Assembly: GCF_008369935.1 (NCBI RefSeq)
Contig: NZ_VTUZ01000011.1
Location: 62,001-126,000, forward strand
Direction: 5' to 3'
DNA length: 64,000 nt
From: Paraburkholderia panacisoli
Lineage (GTDB): Bacteria; Pseudomonadota; Gammaproteobacteria; Burkholderiales; Burkholderiaceae
Part shown: in pieces, positions 24,725 to 33,281 of the stretch
Layout: each line of letters opens with the position of its first letter
Position numbering within the stretch: the first letter of the stretch is position 1
Notes under the pieces: model-generated
Told to the model about the DNA's origin: nothing
The model's database searches: none
What the model saw: only the letters and a program-made list of their open reading frames with translations
Made by a program: the position numbers and the translations under genes

Positions 24725-25684
24725 TCAGGCTTGCAGCGCGTCCCACATGTCCTTGTCGCGTTGCGCGGTCCAGATGCGCGGATGCGTGATGCCGCTCGCT
24801 TCGTCGAACGCGCGCGAGACATCGAACGGCAGGCAATGCTCGTAGATGAACACGTGGCCGAACTTCGGGTCCATCGCCTTGCGCGTGAGCGCCATCGCGG
24901 CCTTCAGATCGAGCTTCTGCGCGACAGCCTCACGACCTTGTTCCAGCAGCGTGGTGACGAAGTCTTTCGTGTAGTCGAGACCCTTGTTGACCTCTTCCGG
25001 CGTGGTCAATGCGGGGCCGCGGCCCGGCACCAGCTTGTCGGCGTTCAGCGCGCGCAGTGCTTCGAGCGTGGCCGGCCATTGTTCGAGCTGCGCGTCGCCG
25101 CAATAGCAGGCCGCGTCGTACTCGACCAGGTCGCCGGAGAACAGCACCTTCTGCGACGGCAGCCATACCACCGTGTCGCCCTTCGTGTGACCCGCGCCCA
25201 GATGCGCGATGCGCACTTCGAGCTTGCCGAGGAACAGCGTGATTTCCTTCTCGAACACGAGCGTCGGCCACGTCAGGCCCGGCACCGTTTCGACGCCGGC
25301 AAAGAGACGCGGAAAGCGCTCGATCTCCGACTTCATGTCCGCTTCGCCGCGCTCGACGATCATCTCGTACGTGCCGCGGCTCGCGATCACCTGCTGCGCA
25401 CCCTCTTCGAAATACGCCGACGCGCCGAGCACGCGCACCGCGTGATAGTGCGACAGCACGACGTATTTGATCGGCTTGTCGGTGACGCTGCGAATCTTCG
25501 CGATGAGGTCTTGCGCCATGGCCGGGGTGGCGGTGGTGTCGACGATCAGCACGCCGTCGTCGCCGATGATCACGCCCGAGTTCGGATCGCCTTCGGCGGT
25601 GTACGCGTAGGCGTTGTCGGACAGCTTGGTCCACGTGACTTTCTTGACTTCCAGATCGGCCTGGGATGCGAATGCCTTTGCCAT
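24725..25684 (-). CDS. MBL-fold metallo-hydrolase with altered metal motif
   Basis: A 319-residue metallo-beta-lactamase-fold protein, first gene of the aromatic cluster (GAGGGAGACAAGC before ATG 25684). The usual HxHxDH metal motif reads HYHAVR here, so the second-site Asp and His are missing. Downstream ligands remain recognisable (GAGHTKGDTVVW and FSGDLVEYD). It is either a one-metal enzyme or one with a different centre. Being co-transcribed with an FAD monooxygenase, it may hydrolyse or isomerise a pathway intermediate. No signal peptide is seen. Confidence 0.8.
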   Translation of the reverse strand: MAKAFASQADLEVKKVTWTKLSDNAYAYTAEGDPNSGVIIGDDGVLIVDTTATPAMAQDLIAKIRSVTDKPIKYVVLSHYHAVRVLGASAYFEEGAQQVIASRGTYEMIVERGEADMKSEIERFPRLFAGVETVPGLTWPTLVFEKEITLFLGKLEVRIAHLGAGHTKGDTVVWLPSQKVLFSGDLVEYDAACYCGDAQLEQWPATLEALRALNADKLVPGRGPALTTPEEVNKGLDYTKDFVTTLLEQGREAVAQKLDLKAAMALTRKAMDPKFGHVFIYEHCLPFDVSRAFDEASGITHPRIWTAQRDKDMWDALQA

Positions 25685-25846
25685 GCTTGTCTCCCTCAAA
25701 AGTTGGACGTGAGGCGAGACGGCCGGCTGCGCGAATGCCACGCGGGCTGACGCTATTGGAGGATTGTCTCGCCCCGTTTTTGACTCTGTGACTGCGCCGG
25801 TATGTCGGGGTGAATGCATCTTAGGACGGCTCGAGTTTATTTGTCA

Positions 25847-25866
25847 ATAGCGAAATGTATCGCTAT
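25847..25866. promoter_or_regulatory. perfect palindrome, candidate IclR operator
   Basis: ATAGCGA-N6-TCGCTAT, a perfect inverted repeat in the 278-bp divergent region between the MBL-fold operon and the first iclR gene. The region is AT-rich relative to its neighbours, as expected for divergent promoters. Size and location fit an IclR-family operator. Confidence 0.5.
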
Positions 25867-25962
25867 ACGCAAATTTACGGGCGCATAAGATGGAAGCAGG
25901 ATGGAGCGGCCATTCGCGGGCCATTCGGCTAACATGGACCCTTTTTACAGACGAGCGCGGGT

Positions 25963-26820
25963 GTGAGCAAAGCAGCGAAACCAGCCACGAGCAAAGGCGT
26001 GCGCGGCGACGACACGGCGGACGGCGGCAAGACGCAGCGTGGCATTCAAAGCGTCGAAGTGGGCGGCCGCGTGTTGTTGGCGCTCGCCCAGGCGCGCGCG
26101 CCGCTCGCGCTGTCCGATCTCGCCAGCGCCGCGCAGATCGCGCCGGGCCAGGCGCACGCCTATCTGGTGAGCTTGAGCCGCCTGGGTCTCATCAAGCGCG
26201 ACGAACTCTCCGGCCGTTATGAGCCGGGGCCGCTGTCGTTGCGGCTCGGTTTGCTGCGCCTCGAAAACCAGCCGGCGTTTCGCGCCGCCGTGCCGCGCGT
26301 CGCCGCGCTGGCCGAGGCGATCGGCTTCAGCGTCGCGATCTGCATTGCGGGGCCGCAGGGGCCGACCATCGTCCGCTACGAGCACGGCGGATTTCCGCTG
26401 CACGTCAACTTGCATGTGGGCACGGTGATGTCGCTGCCGGCGACATCGACGGGACGTGTGTTTTGCGCCTTTTTGCCCGCCGATGTTCTTGCCGCGATGT
26501 GGGCGAATCAGTCGGGCGCCGCACATAGCGCGATGACGCCGCCCGGCGAGCGCGACGCCTTCGAGGCGGCATTGAACGAGATTCGCACGCGTGGCCTCGA
26601 ATCCAGCGTGGATGCGCCGAGCCCCGGCATCAGCAGTTTGAGCGCGCCGGTGCGGGATGGCGACGGCCGCTTGTCGCTCGCGTTGACGGTGATCGGCTCG
26701 ACCGGCGCGATCGACGTCGCCGCCGACGGCCCGGTTGCTCGCGCGCTGCTCGCCGCGACCCGCGACATCGGCGCGCAACTCGCGGCCGCGCCTTCCATGA
26801 CAGCTTCTTCCCCATCGTGA
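25963..26820 (+). CDS. IclR-family regulator (first of tandem pair)
   Basis: A 285-residue IclR-type regulator: N-terminal winged helix-turn-helix (RGIQSVEVGGRVLLALAQAR, then LASAAQIAPGQAHAYLVSLS) and the IclR effector domain with SVAICIAGPQGPTIVRYEHG and LPATSTGRVFCAFL. GTG 25963 is the likely start. Its stop overlaps the GTG start of a second IclR gene by 4 bases, so the two are translationally coupled. It is divergent from the aromatic monooxygenase cluster and probably controls it. Confidence 0.85.
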   Translation: MSKAAKPATSKGVRGDDTADGGKTQRGIQSVEVGGRVLLALAQARAPLALSDLASAAQIAPGQAHAYLVSLSRLGLIKRDELSGRYEPGPLSLRLGLLRLENQPAFRAAVPRVAALAEAIGFSVAICIAGPQGPTIVRYEHGGFPLHVNLHVGTVMSLPATSTGRVFCAFLPADVLAAMWANQSGAAHSAMTPPGERDAFEAALNEIRTRGLESSVDAPSPGISSLSAPVRDGDGRLSLALTVIGSTGAIDVAADGPVARALLAATRDIGAQLAAAPSMTASSPS

Positions 26821-27725
26821 CCGACTCTCCCGACCACTCCCATTCCTCCGCCGATGCGAAACCGCAGCGCGGCATCCAGTCGCTCGACAGCACGGGCGAG
26901 TTGCTGAGCGCGCTGGTCGCGGCAGCGCGCCCGTTGAGCTTGCGCGATCTGGCGGCGCTGGCCGGCATGCCGCCGGCCAAGGCGTTTCCGCATCTGGTGA
27001 GTCTGCTGAAAATCGGCTTGCTCGATCGCGATGGGTCCGGCTGTTTCGAAGCCGGGCCGCTCGCGCTCGAACTGGGTTTGATCGGTCTGCAGCGCTTGTC
27101 GCCGACGCGGGAGGCGGAGCCCGAAGTGGTCGAGCTGGCGGCGTCGACGGGGATGAGCGTCGCGATGGCGGTGCTCGGGCCGCTCGGGCCGACCGTCGTG
27201 CGCCTGGAGGAATCGGCGCGGCCGCTGCATGTAAGCTTGCGGGTCGGCTCGGTGATGTCGCTGGTGAATACGGCGATTGGCCGCGTGTTCGCGGCGCATG
27301 TCGCGGACGATGTGCGAGCGGGTCTGCTGGCGCAGGATCATCTGCGGCTGGCGGGGGATGCGTTGACTGGGGAGGCGGCGTTGGTGCGGTCTGCTGCGCA
27401 AGACAAAGCGGCGGCCCTGGCAAGCGGTGCGGACACAGCGCCCGAGTTCACGCCCGCCAGCAAGGCTTACGCGCAACGACTCGCGCAAGTCCGCACGGAC
27501 GGCATCGATACGGCATTGAGCCGGCCGGTGCCCGGCATCAGCACGTTGGCCGCGCCGGTGTTCGACCATACCGGCAGCATCTGCCTCGTGCTCGCGCTGA
27601 TGGGGCCGAGCGGCAGCTTCGATAGCGAACCCACGGGCAAACCGGCGCAGACCTTGCGCGCGGCGACGCTGAGGTTATCGCGCAGATTTGGCTGGATCGC
27701 GGCAACGGGCGGCAACATCGCGTAA
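26817..27725 (+). CDS. IclR-family regulator (second of tandem pair)
   Basis: A 302-residue IclR regulator with the same architecture as its neighbour: RGIQSLDSTGELLSALVAAA and LAALAGMPPAKAFPHLVSLL for the DNA-binding domain, then SVAMAVLGPLGPTVVRLEES. It carries an extra segment of about 25 residues (around 175-205) before the conserved ISTLAAPVFDHTG region. The two proteins are clearly homologous but well diverged, so the duplication is old. Overlapping genes suggest co-production and possibly hetero-oligomers. Confidence 0.85.
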   Translation: MTDSPDHSHSSADAKPQRGIQSLDSTGELLSALVAAARPLSLRDLAALAGMPPAKAFPHLVSLLKIGLLDRDGSGCFEAGPLALELGLIGLQRLSPTREAEPEVVELAASTGMSVAMAVLGPLGPTVVRLEESARPLHVSLRVGSVMSLVNTAIGRVFAAHVADDVRAGLLAQDHLRLAGDALTGEAALVRSAAQDKAAALASGADTAPEFTPASKAYAQRLAQVRTDGIDTALSRPVPGISTLAAPVFDHTGSICLVLALMGPSGSFDSEPTGKPAQTLRAATLRLSRRFGWIAATGGNIA

Positions 27726-27758
27726 GCGCACCCGGCAACCCGGCAGAACGCGGGCGAA

Positions 27759-28622
27759 TCAGTCCCCCGCCCCCTCCGGCTCGTGCGACGCCAACCTTGC
27801 CTTCGCATGCCGCATCTTTTCGAGCGTCTTCGGACCGGCTTTCAGCGCCACGCCGATCGCGAGCGCATCCATGATGCACAACTGCACGAGCCGCGACACG
27901 CCCGGCGTATTCGGATCGATCGGACTCGGCACGCGCAGCAGCAGCGGAATATCGACGAGCCACGCGAGCCGCGAGCCGACATTGGTCAGCGCGATCGTGG
28001 TCGCGCCGCGCTCCTTGGCGATCTGAATGCTTTCGTTCACTTCGACGCTGCGCCCCGAATGCGAAATCGCAAAGGCCACGTCGCCCGGTTCCATCAGGCC
28101 CGCGTAAAGCCGCTGCAAATGACCATCCGTAAAAGCGCTCGACGCGATGTCGATCCGCAGGAACCGCAACGCCGCGTCTTGCGCGACGAGCCCCGAGCCG
28201 GACCCCACGCCGAAGAAAAACACCCGCCCCGCGCTCGACAACGCCGCGATCGCGCTTTCGACCACCGCCGGGTCCAGCGCGCCGCGCGCATGCGTGATGC
28301 CCTCGATCGCCGCCTCGCCGACCTTGTCCATCAAGGTCTGCACGTCGTCATCACGCGCCACCGCCGTGGACGCATACGGCACGCCACCCGCCACGCTTTG
28401 CGCCAGTTGCATCTTGAAGTCACGCAGCCCGTGCGCGCCGATCGCGCGGCAAAAGCGCGTGACGGAAGGCTCGGACACCTCCGCGCGCTGCGCGAGTTCG
28501 GTAATGCTCGCACGCATCGCGAAGTCGACATCGCTCAGCACCATCTCGGCGACCTTGCGCTCGGCGGGCCGCAAACTGGCAAGCGCGCTGCGGATGTGGG
28601 GAATCAAGTTCGGTGCGGACAC
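27759..28622 (-). CDS. MurR/RpiR-family regulator (HTH plus SIS)
   Basis: A 287-residue regulator with an N-terminal RpiR helix-turn-helix (LRPAERKVAEMVLSDVDFAM, then AQRAEVSEPSVTRFCRAIG) and a C-terminal SIS sugar-phosphate-binding domain (GRVFFFGVGSGSGLVAQDAA, later FAISHSGRSVEVNESIQIAK). These proteins sense phosphorylated sugars. It is close to HexR in layout. It lies 93 bases downstream of the ABC ATPase gene on the same strand and probably controls this carbohydrate locus. A HexR-like site is present at 30702-30716. Confidence 0.87.
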   Translation of the reverse strand: MSAPNLIPHIRSALASLRPAERKVAEMVLSDVDFAMRASITELAQRAEVSEPSVTRFCRAIGAHGLRDFKMQLAQSVAGGVPYASTAVARDDDVQTLMDKVGEAAIEGITHARGALDPAVVESAIAALSSAGRVFFFGVGSGSGLVAQDAALRFLRIDIASSAFTDGHLQRLYAGLMEPGDVAFAISHSGRSVEVNESIQIAKERGATTIALTNVGSRLAWLVDIPLLLRVPSPIDPNTPGVSRLVQLCIMDALAIGVALKAGPKTLEKMRHAKARLASHEPEGAGD

Positions 28623-28715
28623 CCGGTGTTCCTTGAGGGTTAAATGAATCCGCGTCGCTCGCAGCTTCGATCAGCATCAACCGGCTTGAATCGGCTTCAA
28701 GCGGCAACACGCGGT

Positions 28716-29798
28716 TCAGGCCAGCCTGCGTCCACTCTCCGTATCGAACAGATGAATATGTTCGGCCGGCAAACGCAGCGTGACACGCTGACCGGGCTCC
28801 ACCTTCGAGCGCTGCCGAGTCGTCACGCACCACGTGTTGCCGCCTATTTTCCCGTACAGGTGCGTCTCCGCGCCAGTTGGCTCGACCACTTCGACGTCCA
28901 TCGCGGCGTCCGGCATCTGTGCCATGGTCTCGATGTGCTCCGGCCGCACGCCGAGCGTGACCTTCGCGCCGACTTTGGCCGTCGCCGGCACGCTTTCCAG
29001 CACGATCTCGGCGCCGTCCGCGAGCTTCAGCGCGAGGCCCGTTCCTTGCGTGCGATTCACGATCACCCCTTCGGCAAAATTCATCGACGGCGAGCCGAGG
29101 AAGCTCGCGACGAACAGATTCGCCGGATGATCGTAAAGCTCCAGCGGCCGGCCAATCTGCTCGATACGCCCCGCGTTCATCACCACGATGCGGTCGGCCA
29201 TCGTCATCGCTTCGATCTGATCGTGGGTGACGTAGATCACCGTGTTCTTCAGCCGCTGATGCAGCGCCTTGATTTCCGTGCGCATCTGCACGCGCAGCTT
29301 GGCGTCGAGATTCGACAGCGGCTCGTCGAACAGGAACAGCGACGGCTCGCGCACCACCGCGCGGCCCATCGCCACGCGTTGCCGCTGACCGCCCGACAGC
29401 GCGCGCGGCAAGCGGTCCAGATAGCCGCCGAGGTTCAGCATCTTCGCGGCGGCTTCGATGCGCGGCTTGAAACTCGCCGAGGATTCCTTACGAATTCGCG
29501 GCCCAAACGCGATGTTTTCATAAACCGACAGATGCGGGTAAAGCGCATAGCTCTGGAACACCATCGAGATATTGCGCTGCTGCGGCGTCAGACTGTTCGC
29601 CCGCGTGCCGCCGATCATCAGATCGCCGCCGCTGATCTCTGCGAGTCCCGCCACCATCCGCATCAGCGTGCTCTTGCCGCAGCCCGACGGTCCGACCAGC
29701 ACGACGAACTCGCCGTCGTCGATGTCGAGATCGATGCCGTGCACCACCTGGGTGTCGCCATAGCGTTTGAAGATGCCGCTCAGTTGCACTGCTGCCAT
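28716..29798 (-). CDS. carbohydrate ABC transporter ATPase (MalK/UgpC type)
   Basis: A 360-residue ATP-binding subunit. Walker A GPSGCGKST at 36-44, the Q-loop (VFQSYALYPHLSV), signature LSGGQRQR and Walker B LFLFDEPLSNLD are all intact. The C-terminal OB-type regulatory domain (TLGVRPEHIE, then FDTESGRRL) places it with MalK/UgpC of the CUT1 sugar transporters. Its permeases and binding protein are on the divergent transcript at 30992-34129. It lies 76 bases after the SDR gene. Confidence 0.92.
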   Translation of the reverse strand: MAAVQLSGIFKRYGDTQVVHGIDLDIDDGEFVVLVGPSGCGKSTLMRMVAGLAEISGGDLMIGGTRANSLTPQQRNISMVFQSYALYPHLSVYENIAFGPRIRKESSASFKPRIEAAAKMLNLGGYLDRLPRALSGGQRQRVAMGRAVVREPSLFLFDEPLSNLDAKLRVQMRTEIKALHQRLKNTVIYVTHDQIEAMTMADRIVVMNAGRIEQIGRPLELYDHPANLFVASFLGSPSMNFAEGVIVNRTQGTGLALKLADGAEIVLESVPATAKVGAKVTLGVRPEHIETMAQMPDAAMDVEVVEPTGAETHLYGKIGGNTWCVTTRQRSKVEPGQRVTLRLPAEHIHLFDTESGRRLA

Positions 29799-29873
29799 GC
29801 TGTCCTCATTGTCTTGCTGCGTTGACCCGGCCGCCTTTTGCCTGCGGTGCGCCCGAACGTGGCGTGAAGCGGC

Positions 29874-30647
29874 TCAGAGCGATTCGAGCGTCAGTTCTTC
29901 CGCCATCAACCGATTACCGGCCATCAACCCGCCGTCTACCGGCAGCGCGACGCCGGTGATCACGCGCGCCATCGGCGACGCGAGAAACAGCACCGCGTCG
30001 GCGATGTCGTCGGGCGTCGCGAAGTCGCGCAACGGATACCACTTCTTCAGGTCCTCGAAGACCTGTGGGTTCTTTTCGACGCGCGCCTGCCACGCCTGCG
30101 TCTTCACCGTGCCCGGACAGACGATGTTGGCGCGAATGCCATACCGCCCCAGCTCGATCGCGAGCGCCTTCGTGTAGCTGATCAACCCGGCCTTCGCCGC
30201 GCTATACGCCGGATGGCCGAGCGCCGCCAGACCATTCACCGAGCCGATCAGCACCAGCACGCCGCGCTGGCGTTCGATCATCGACGCCCGCACCGCTTCC
30301 ACCGTGTGGTACGTGCCGTTCAGATTCAGGTGGACGTCGCGCTGCCAGCTCGCGGCGTCGGTCGTGGCGAGCGTTGTACCCAACGCCGCACCCGCGTTCG
30401 CGACCATCACGTCCACCGGACCGCGCTTGCTGACCGCCTCGGCCACCGCTTGCTGGACCGCAGCGGCATCGCCGAGATCGGCGGCGACCGGCGTGACATG
30501 TGCGTCGCCTAGTTGCTCGGTCAGTGCCTGCAGCGCGGCCGTGTCGAGGTCGAGCGCCAGCACCGTGTCGCCCTGCTCCACGAAGCGCCTGCACAACACG
30601 CTGCCGATTCCGCCGCACGCGCCCGTCACCAACACCACACGATTCAT
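29874..30647 (-). CDS. SDR-family oxidoreductase
   Basis: A 257-residue short-chain dehydrogenase. TGACGGIG at 8-15 binds the cofactor and NAGAA stabilises the core. The active site is SVNG...YSAAK, and the C-terminal LPVDGG is family-typical. DLDTAAL after the second strand, with Asp, suggests NAD(H) rather than NADP(H). The start at 30647 follows GAGGCGGAT. Located in a sugar/polyol ABC locus with the ATPase gene downstream, it probably oxidises the imported sugar or polyol; the substrate is unknown. Confidence 0.85.
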   Translation of the reverse strand: MNRVVLVTGACGGIGSVLCRRFVEQGDTVLALDLDTAALQALTEQLGDAHVTPVAADLGDAAAVQQAVAEAVSKRGPVDVMVANAGAALGTTLATTDAASWQRDVHLNLNGTYHTVEAVRASMIERQRGVLVLIGSVNGLAALGHPAYSAAKAGLISYTKALAIELGRYGIRANIVCPGTVKTQAWQARVEKNPQVFEDLKKWYPLRDFATPDDIADAVLFLASPMARVITGVALPVDGGLMAGNRLMAEELTLESL

Positions 30648-30991
30648 ATCCGCCTCGCTCCCGAGTCTCGCCGCCGACGCCAGATCCAGCCTGGACCGCC
30701 CTGTAAATTTCCTACAAATCCGACAGTGCCAAGGTATCAGGCAATCCCGAAGATTGGGTATCCGTGATATCGCATTATGCAAAATACCCCTGCTTTACAG
30801 CATCTTATGCACAAAACCGGCCGAGAAAAAATATCGCAGACCCTACGTGACAAGCTATTTTGCGTCATGTAGGATTTTTTCAAACAATTTAACCCAAAGC
30901 AGCCGGCGACGGCAGCAGACCACCCCACCATCGTTAGATGGGACCGGAGTAAGCGCTAAAGCGCTCACTCCGTTCGACACAGGAGAGAGAA
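30648..30991. promoter_or_regulatory. divergent promoter region of the ABC locus
   Basis: A 344-bp AT-richer region between the SDR and binding-protein genes. It contains TGTAAATTTCCTACA (30702-30716), close to the HexR/RpiR consensus TGTARTNNNNYTACA, and GGGTAT...ATACCC arms at 30756 and 30784. A stem-loop CCTACGTGAC / GTCATGTAGG at 30842-30873 is followed by ATTTTTT and could attenuate transcription toward the binding-protein gene. The hairpin element at 30938 ends the region. Confidence 0.45.
30938..30975 (+). repeat. ATGGG hairpin element, single copy
   Basis: Starts ATGGGACCGGAG-TAA. The outer arms 30942-30950 and 30967-30975 pair over 9 positions (one mismatch), and the inner stem AGCGC-TAAA-GCGCT closes the loop. 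It lies 17 bases before the ATG of the binding protein, directly adjoining the AGGAGAG ribosome-binding site. The same element occurs at 34747-34949 and 57065-57142. Confidence 0.75.
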
Positions 30992-32224
30992 ATGTCGTTG
31001 CATGCCCGTGCTTCCCTCGCGCTCGGCAAAGTTGCCGTGGCGCTCGCGTTTGCAGGTATCGCCGTCGCGGCTCACGCCGACACGGTCCGCGTCACTGTCG
31101 CCCATTACAGCGACGCGACCGCGCCGTACTTCGAAAAAATGGCCCGCAGCTTCGAGAAGGCCAACCCCGGCACGACCATCAAGATCGAAGACGTGAACTG
31201 GGACACGCTGCAACAGAAGCTGCAAACGGACATCTCCGGCAACGCCAACGCCGACCTCGCGATCGTCGGCACGCGCTGGCTGCTCGACTTCGTGAAGGAC
31301 GACGTGGCCGAGCCGCTCGACGGCTACATGGACGCCAATTTCAAGAGCCGCTTCATCGGTCCGTTCCTGGCTCCGGGTCAAATCAACGGCAAGACCTATG
31401 GCCTGCCGATCGCCGCTTCCGCACGCGCCCTCTACTACAACAAGGACCTGCTCGCGAAGGTCGGCTATCCCGACGGCCCGAAGACCTGGAACGACGTGAT
31501 CGACGCGTCGAAGAAACTTAAAGCGCAGGGCATTGCCGGCTTCGGTCTGCAAGGCAAGGAAATCGAAACCGACGTCTACTATTACTACGCGCTGTGGACC
31601 AATGGCGGCGACGTGGTCGGCAAGGACGGCAAGGCGGCGTTCAATTCGCCGGCGGGCATCAAGGCGGCCACGCTGTACAAGACGATGATCGACCAGGGTC
31701 TGACGCAACCGGGCGTGACCGGCTACAGCCGCGAAGACGTGCAGAACCTGTTCAAGCAGGGTCGCGTCGCGATGATGATTTCGGCGCCGTTCCTCGCCAA
31801 GCAGATCAAGAAGGAAGCGCCGAACCTGAAGTACGGCATCGACCCGATTCCGATGGGCACGACGCACGCCACGTATGCGGTCACGGATTCGATCGTGATG
31901 TTCAAGAACTCGAAGGTGAAGAAGTCGGCGTGGAAGTTCCTCGACTATCTGTTCACGAAGGAACCGCGCGTCGAGTTCACCACGACCGAAGGCTTCCTGC
32001 CGACCACCAAGGCTGAGGCAACCGACCCGGCGTTCAACGATCCGGACACCAAGGCGTTCGTCGCGCTGCTGCCGACGGCTCACTTCGCGCCGACCGTGAC
32101 CGGCTGGGAAGACACCGCGAAGGCCGTGACCGACTCGATGCAATCGGTCTACCTCGGCAAGGCGCAGCCGGCTGACGCGTTGAACGCGGCGGCCGCGCAA
32201 GCGAACAAGTCGCTCGGTCATTGA
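30992..32224 (+). CDS. ABC transporter sugar-binding protein (CUT1 type)
   Basis: A 410-residue periplasmic solute-binding protein. A signal peptide (about 1-29, ending AAHA) is followed by an extracellular-solute-binding family 1 domain: FEKANPGTTIKIEDVNWDTL, GQINGKTYGLPIAASARALY and TDSIVMFKNSKVKKSAWKF. The two permeases follow on the same strand and the ATPase is on the divergent transcript. The substrate is probably a sugar, polyol or oligosaccharide. The strong AGGAGAGAGAA Shine-Dalgarno sits right after a conserved hairpin element, suggesting translational or mRNA-stability control. Confidence 0.92.
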   Translation: MSLHARASLALGKVAVALAFAGIAVAAHADTVRVTVAHYSDATAPYFEKMARSFEKANPGTTIKIEDVNWDTLQQKLQTDISGNANADLAIVGTRWLLDFVKDDVAEPLDGYMDANFKSRFIGPFLAPGQINGKTYGLPIAASARALYYNKDLLAKVGYPDGPKTWNDVIDASKKLKAQGIAGFGLQGKEIETDVYYYYALWTNGGDVVGKDGKAAFNSPAGIKAATLYKTMIDQGLTQPGVTGYSREDVQNLFKQGRVAMMISAPFLAKQIKKEAPNLKYGIDPIPMGTTHATYAVTDSIVMFKNSKVKKSAWKFLDYLFTKEPRVEFTTTEGFLPTTKAEATDPAFNDPDTKAFVALLPTAHFAPTVTGWEDTAKAVTDSMQSVYLGKAQPADALNAAAAQANKSLGH

Positions 32225-32390
32225 TCCGCAGTGATTCAGCCGTGACACCGAAGTGATGTGCTGAACCCGGAACGCGCGCGGCCATTGCCAAGGGCGGCGC
32301 GCGTTTCGGCCGTGATGCACCTGCTGCACTATCCGGCCCATCCCGACGCGCCCGCGCTTTAGTGTGGACGCGTCTTACGATCGAGTACGC

Positions 32391-33281
32391 ATGAGCCGTT
32401 CCGCTTCTTCGCGCTTGCAAGCACCCTGGTTGCTGATTGCGCCGAGCCTGGTACTCGCGCTGTTCATCATCAGCTATCCGATTTTCAACATCGTGTGGCA
32501 ATCGCTGCACGAGGTGTCGCGTTTCGGCGCGATTCGCGACTTCACCGGTCTGCAGAACTTCTACTCGGTCTTCAACGACCCCGTGTTTCTCGCGTCCACG
32601 CGGCGCACGCTCATCTGGACCGTGTGCGTGGTCGGCGGCACGGTGCTGATCTCGGTGCCGGTCGCGCTGGTGCTCAATCAGGATTTCCATGGACGCGGCG
32701 TGGCGCGCACGATCGTGATGCTGCCGTGGTCCGTTTCCCTGACGATGACCGCCGTGGTCTGGCGCTGGGCCTTCAACGACGACTACGGGATGGTCAACGT
32801 CACGTTGCAAAGGCTCGGCCTGATCGGCGGTCCGATCCATTGGCTCGCCACGCCGGAACTGGCGTTTCCGGTGGAAATCGGCGTCGGCATTCTGGTGTCG
32901 ATTCCGTTCACGGTGACGATATTGCTGGGCGGCCTGTCGTCAGTGCCGGGCGACATCTACGAGGCGGCGCGTATCGACGGCGCGAGTGCCTGGCAGCAGT
33001 TTCGCAAGCTGACCATGCCGCTCTTGCGCCCGTTCATCAACATGACGATCCTGTTGAACGTGATCTACGTGTTCAACTCGTTCCCGATCATCTGGGTGAT
33101 GACGCAAGGCGGCCCCGACAACAGCACGCACATTCTCGTCACGTACCTCTACGAGCTGGGCTTCCGGCTCGGGCGTCCCGGCGAAGCTGCGGCGGTGTCG
33201 CTGATCATGCTCGTCATGCTGTTCGTTTTCTCGATCGCCTATCTGCGCCTGCAGCCCGCGAAAGAAGGAGATCCGTCATGA
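32391..33281 (+). CDS. sugar ABC transporter permease (MalF/UgpA type)
   Basis: A 296-residue inner-membrane permease with six hydrophobic segments, starting at ATG 32391. The EAA loop reads EAARIDGASAWQQFRKLTMP, which docks onto the ATPase. It is the first of two permease genes, and its stop overlaps the next start (ATGA). It follows the binding-protein gene by 166 bases, a gap long enough for an internal promoter or stabilising structure. Confidence 0.92.
   Translation: MSRSASSRLQAPWLLIAPSLVLALFIISYPIFNIVWQSLHEVSRFGAIRDFTGLQNFYSVFNDPVFLASTRRTLIWTVCVVGGTVLISVPVALVLNQDFHGRGVARTIVMLPWSVSLTMTAVVWRWAFNDDYGMVNVTLQRLGLIGGPIHWLATPELAFPVEIGVGILVSIPFTVTILLGGLSSVPGDIYEAARIDGASAWQQFRKLTMPLLRPFINMTILLNVIYVFNSFPIIWVMTQGGPDNSTHILVTYLYELGFRLGRPGEAAAVSLIMLVMLFVFSIAYLRLQPAKEGDPS

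Noticed and set aside
23450..25750. Very long plus-strand open frame (766 codons)
   Set aside because: It is antisense to the monooxygenase and MBL-fold genes, Arg/His/Ala-rich, without domains or a ribosome-binding site; a high-GC shadow frame.
30965..32341. 458-codon minus-strand open frame
   Set aside because: Antisense to the sugar-binding protein, which has clear motifs, a signal peptide and a strong ribosome-binding site.
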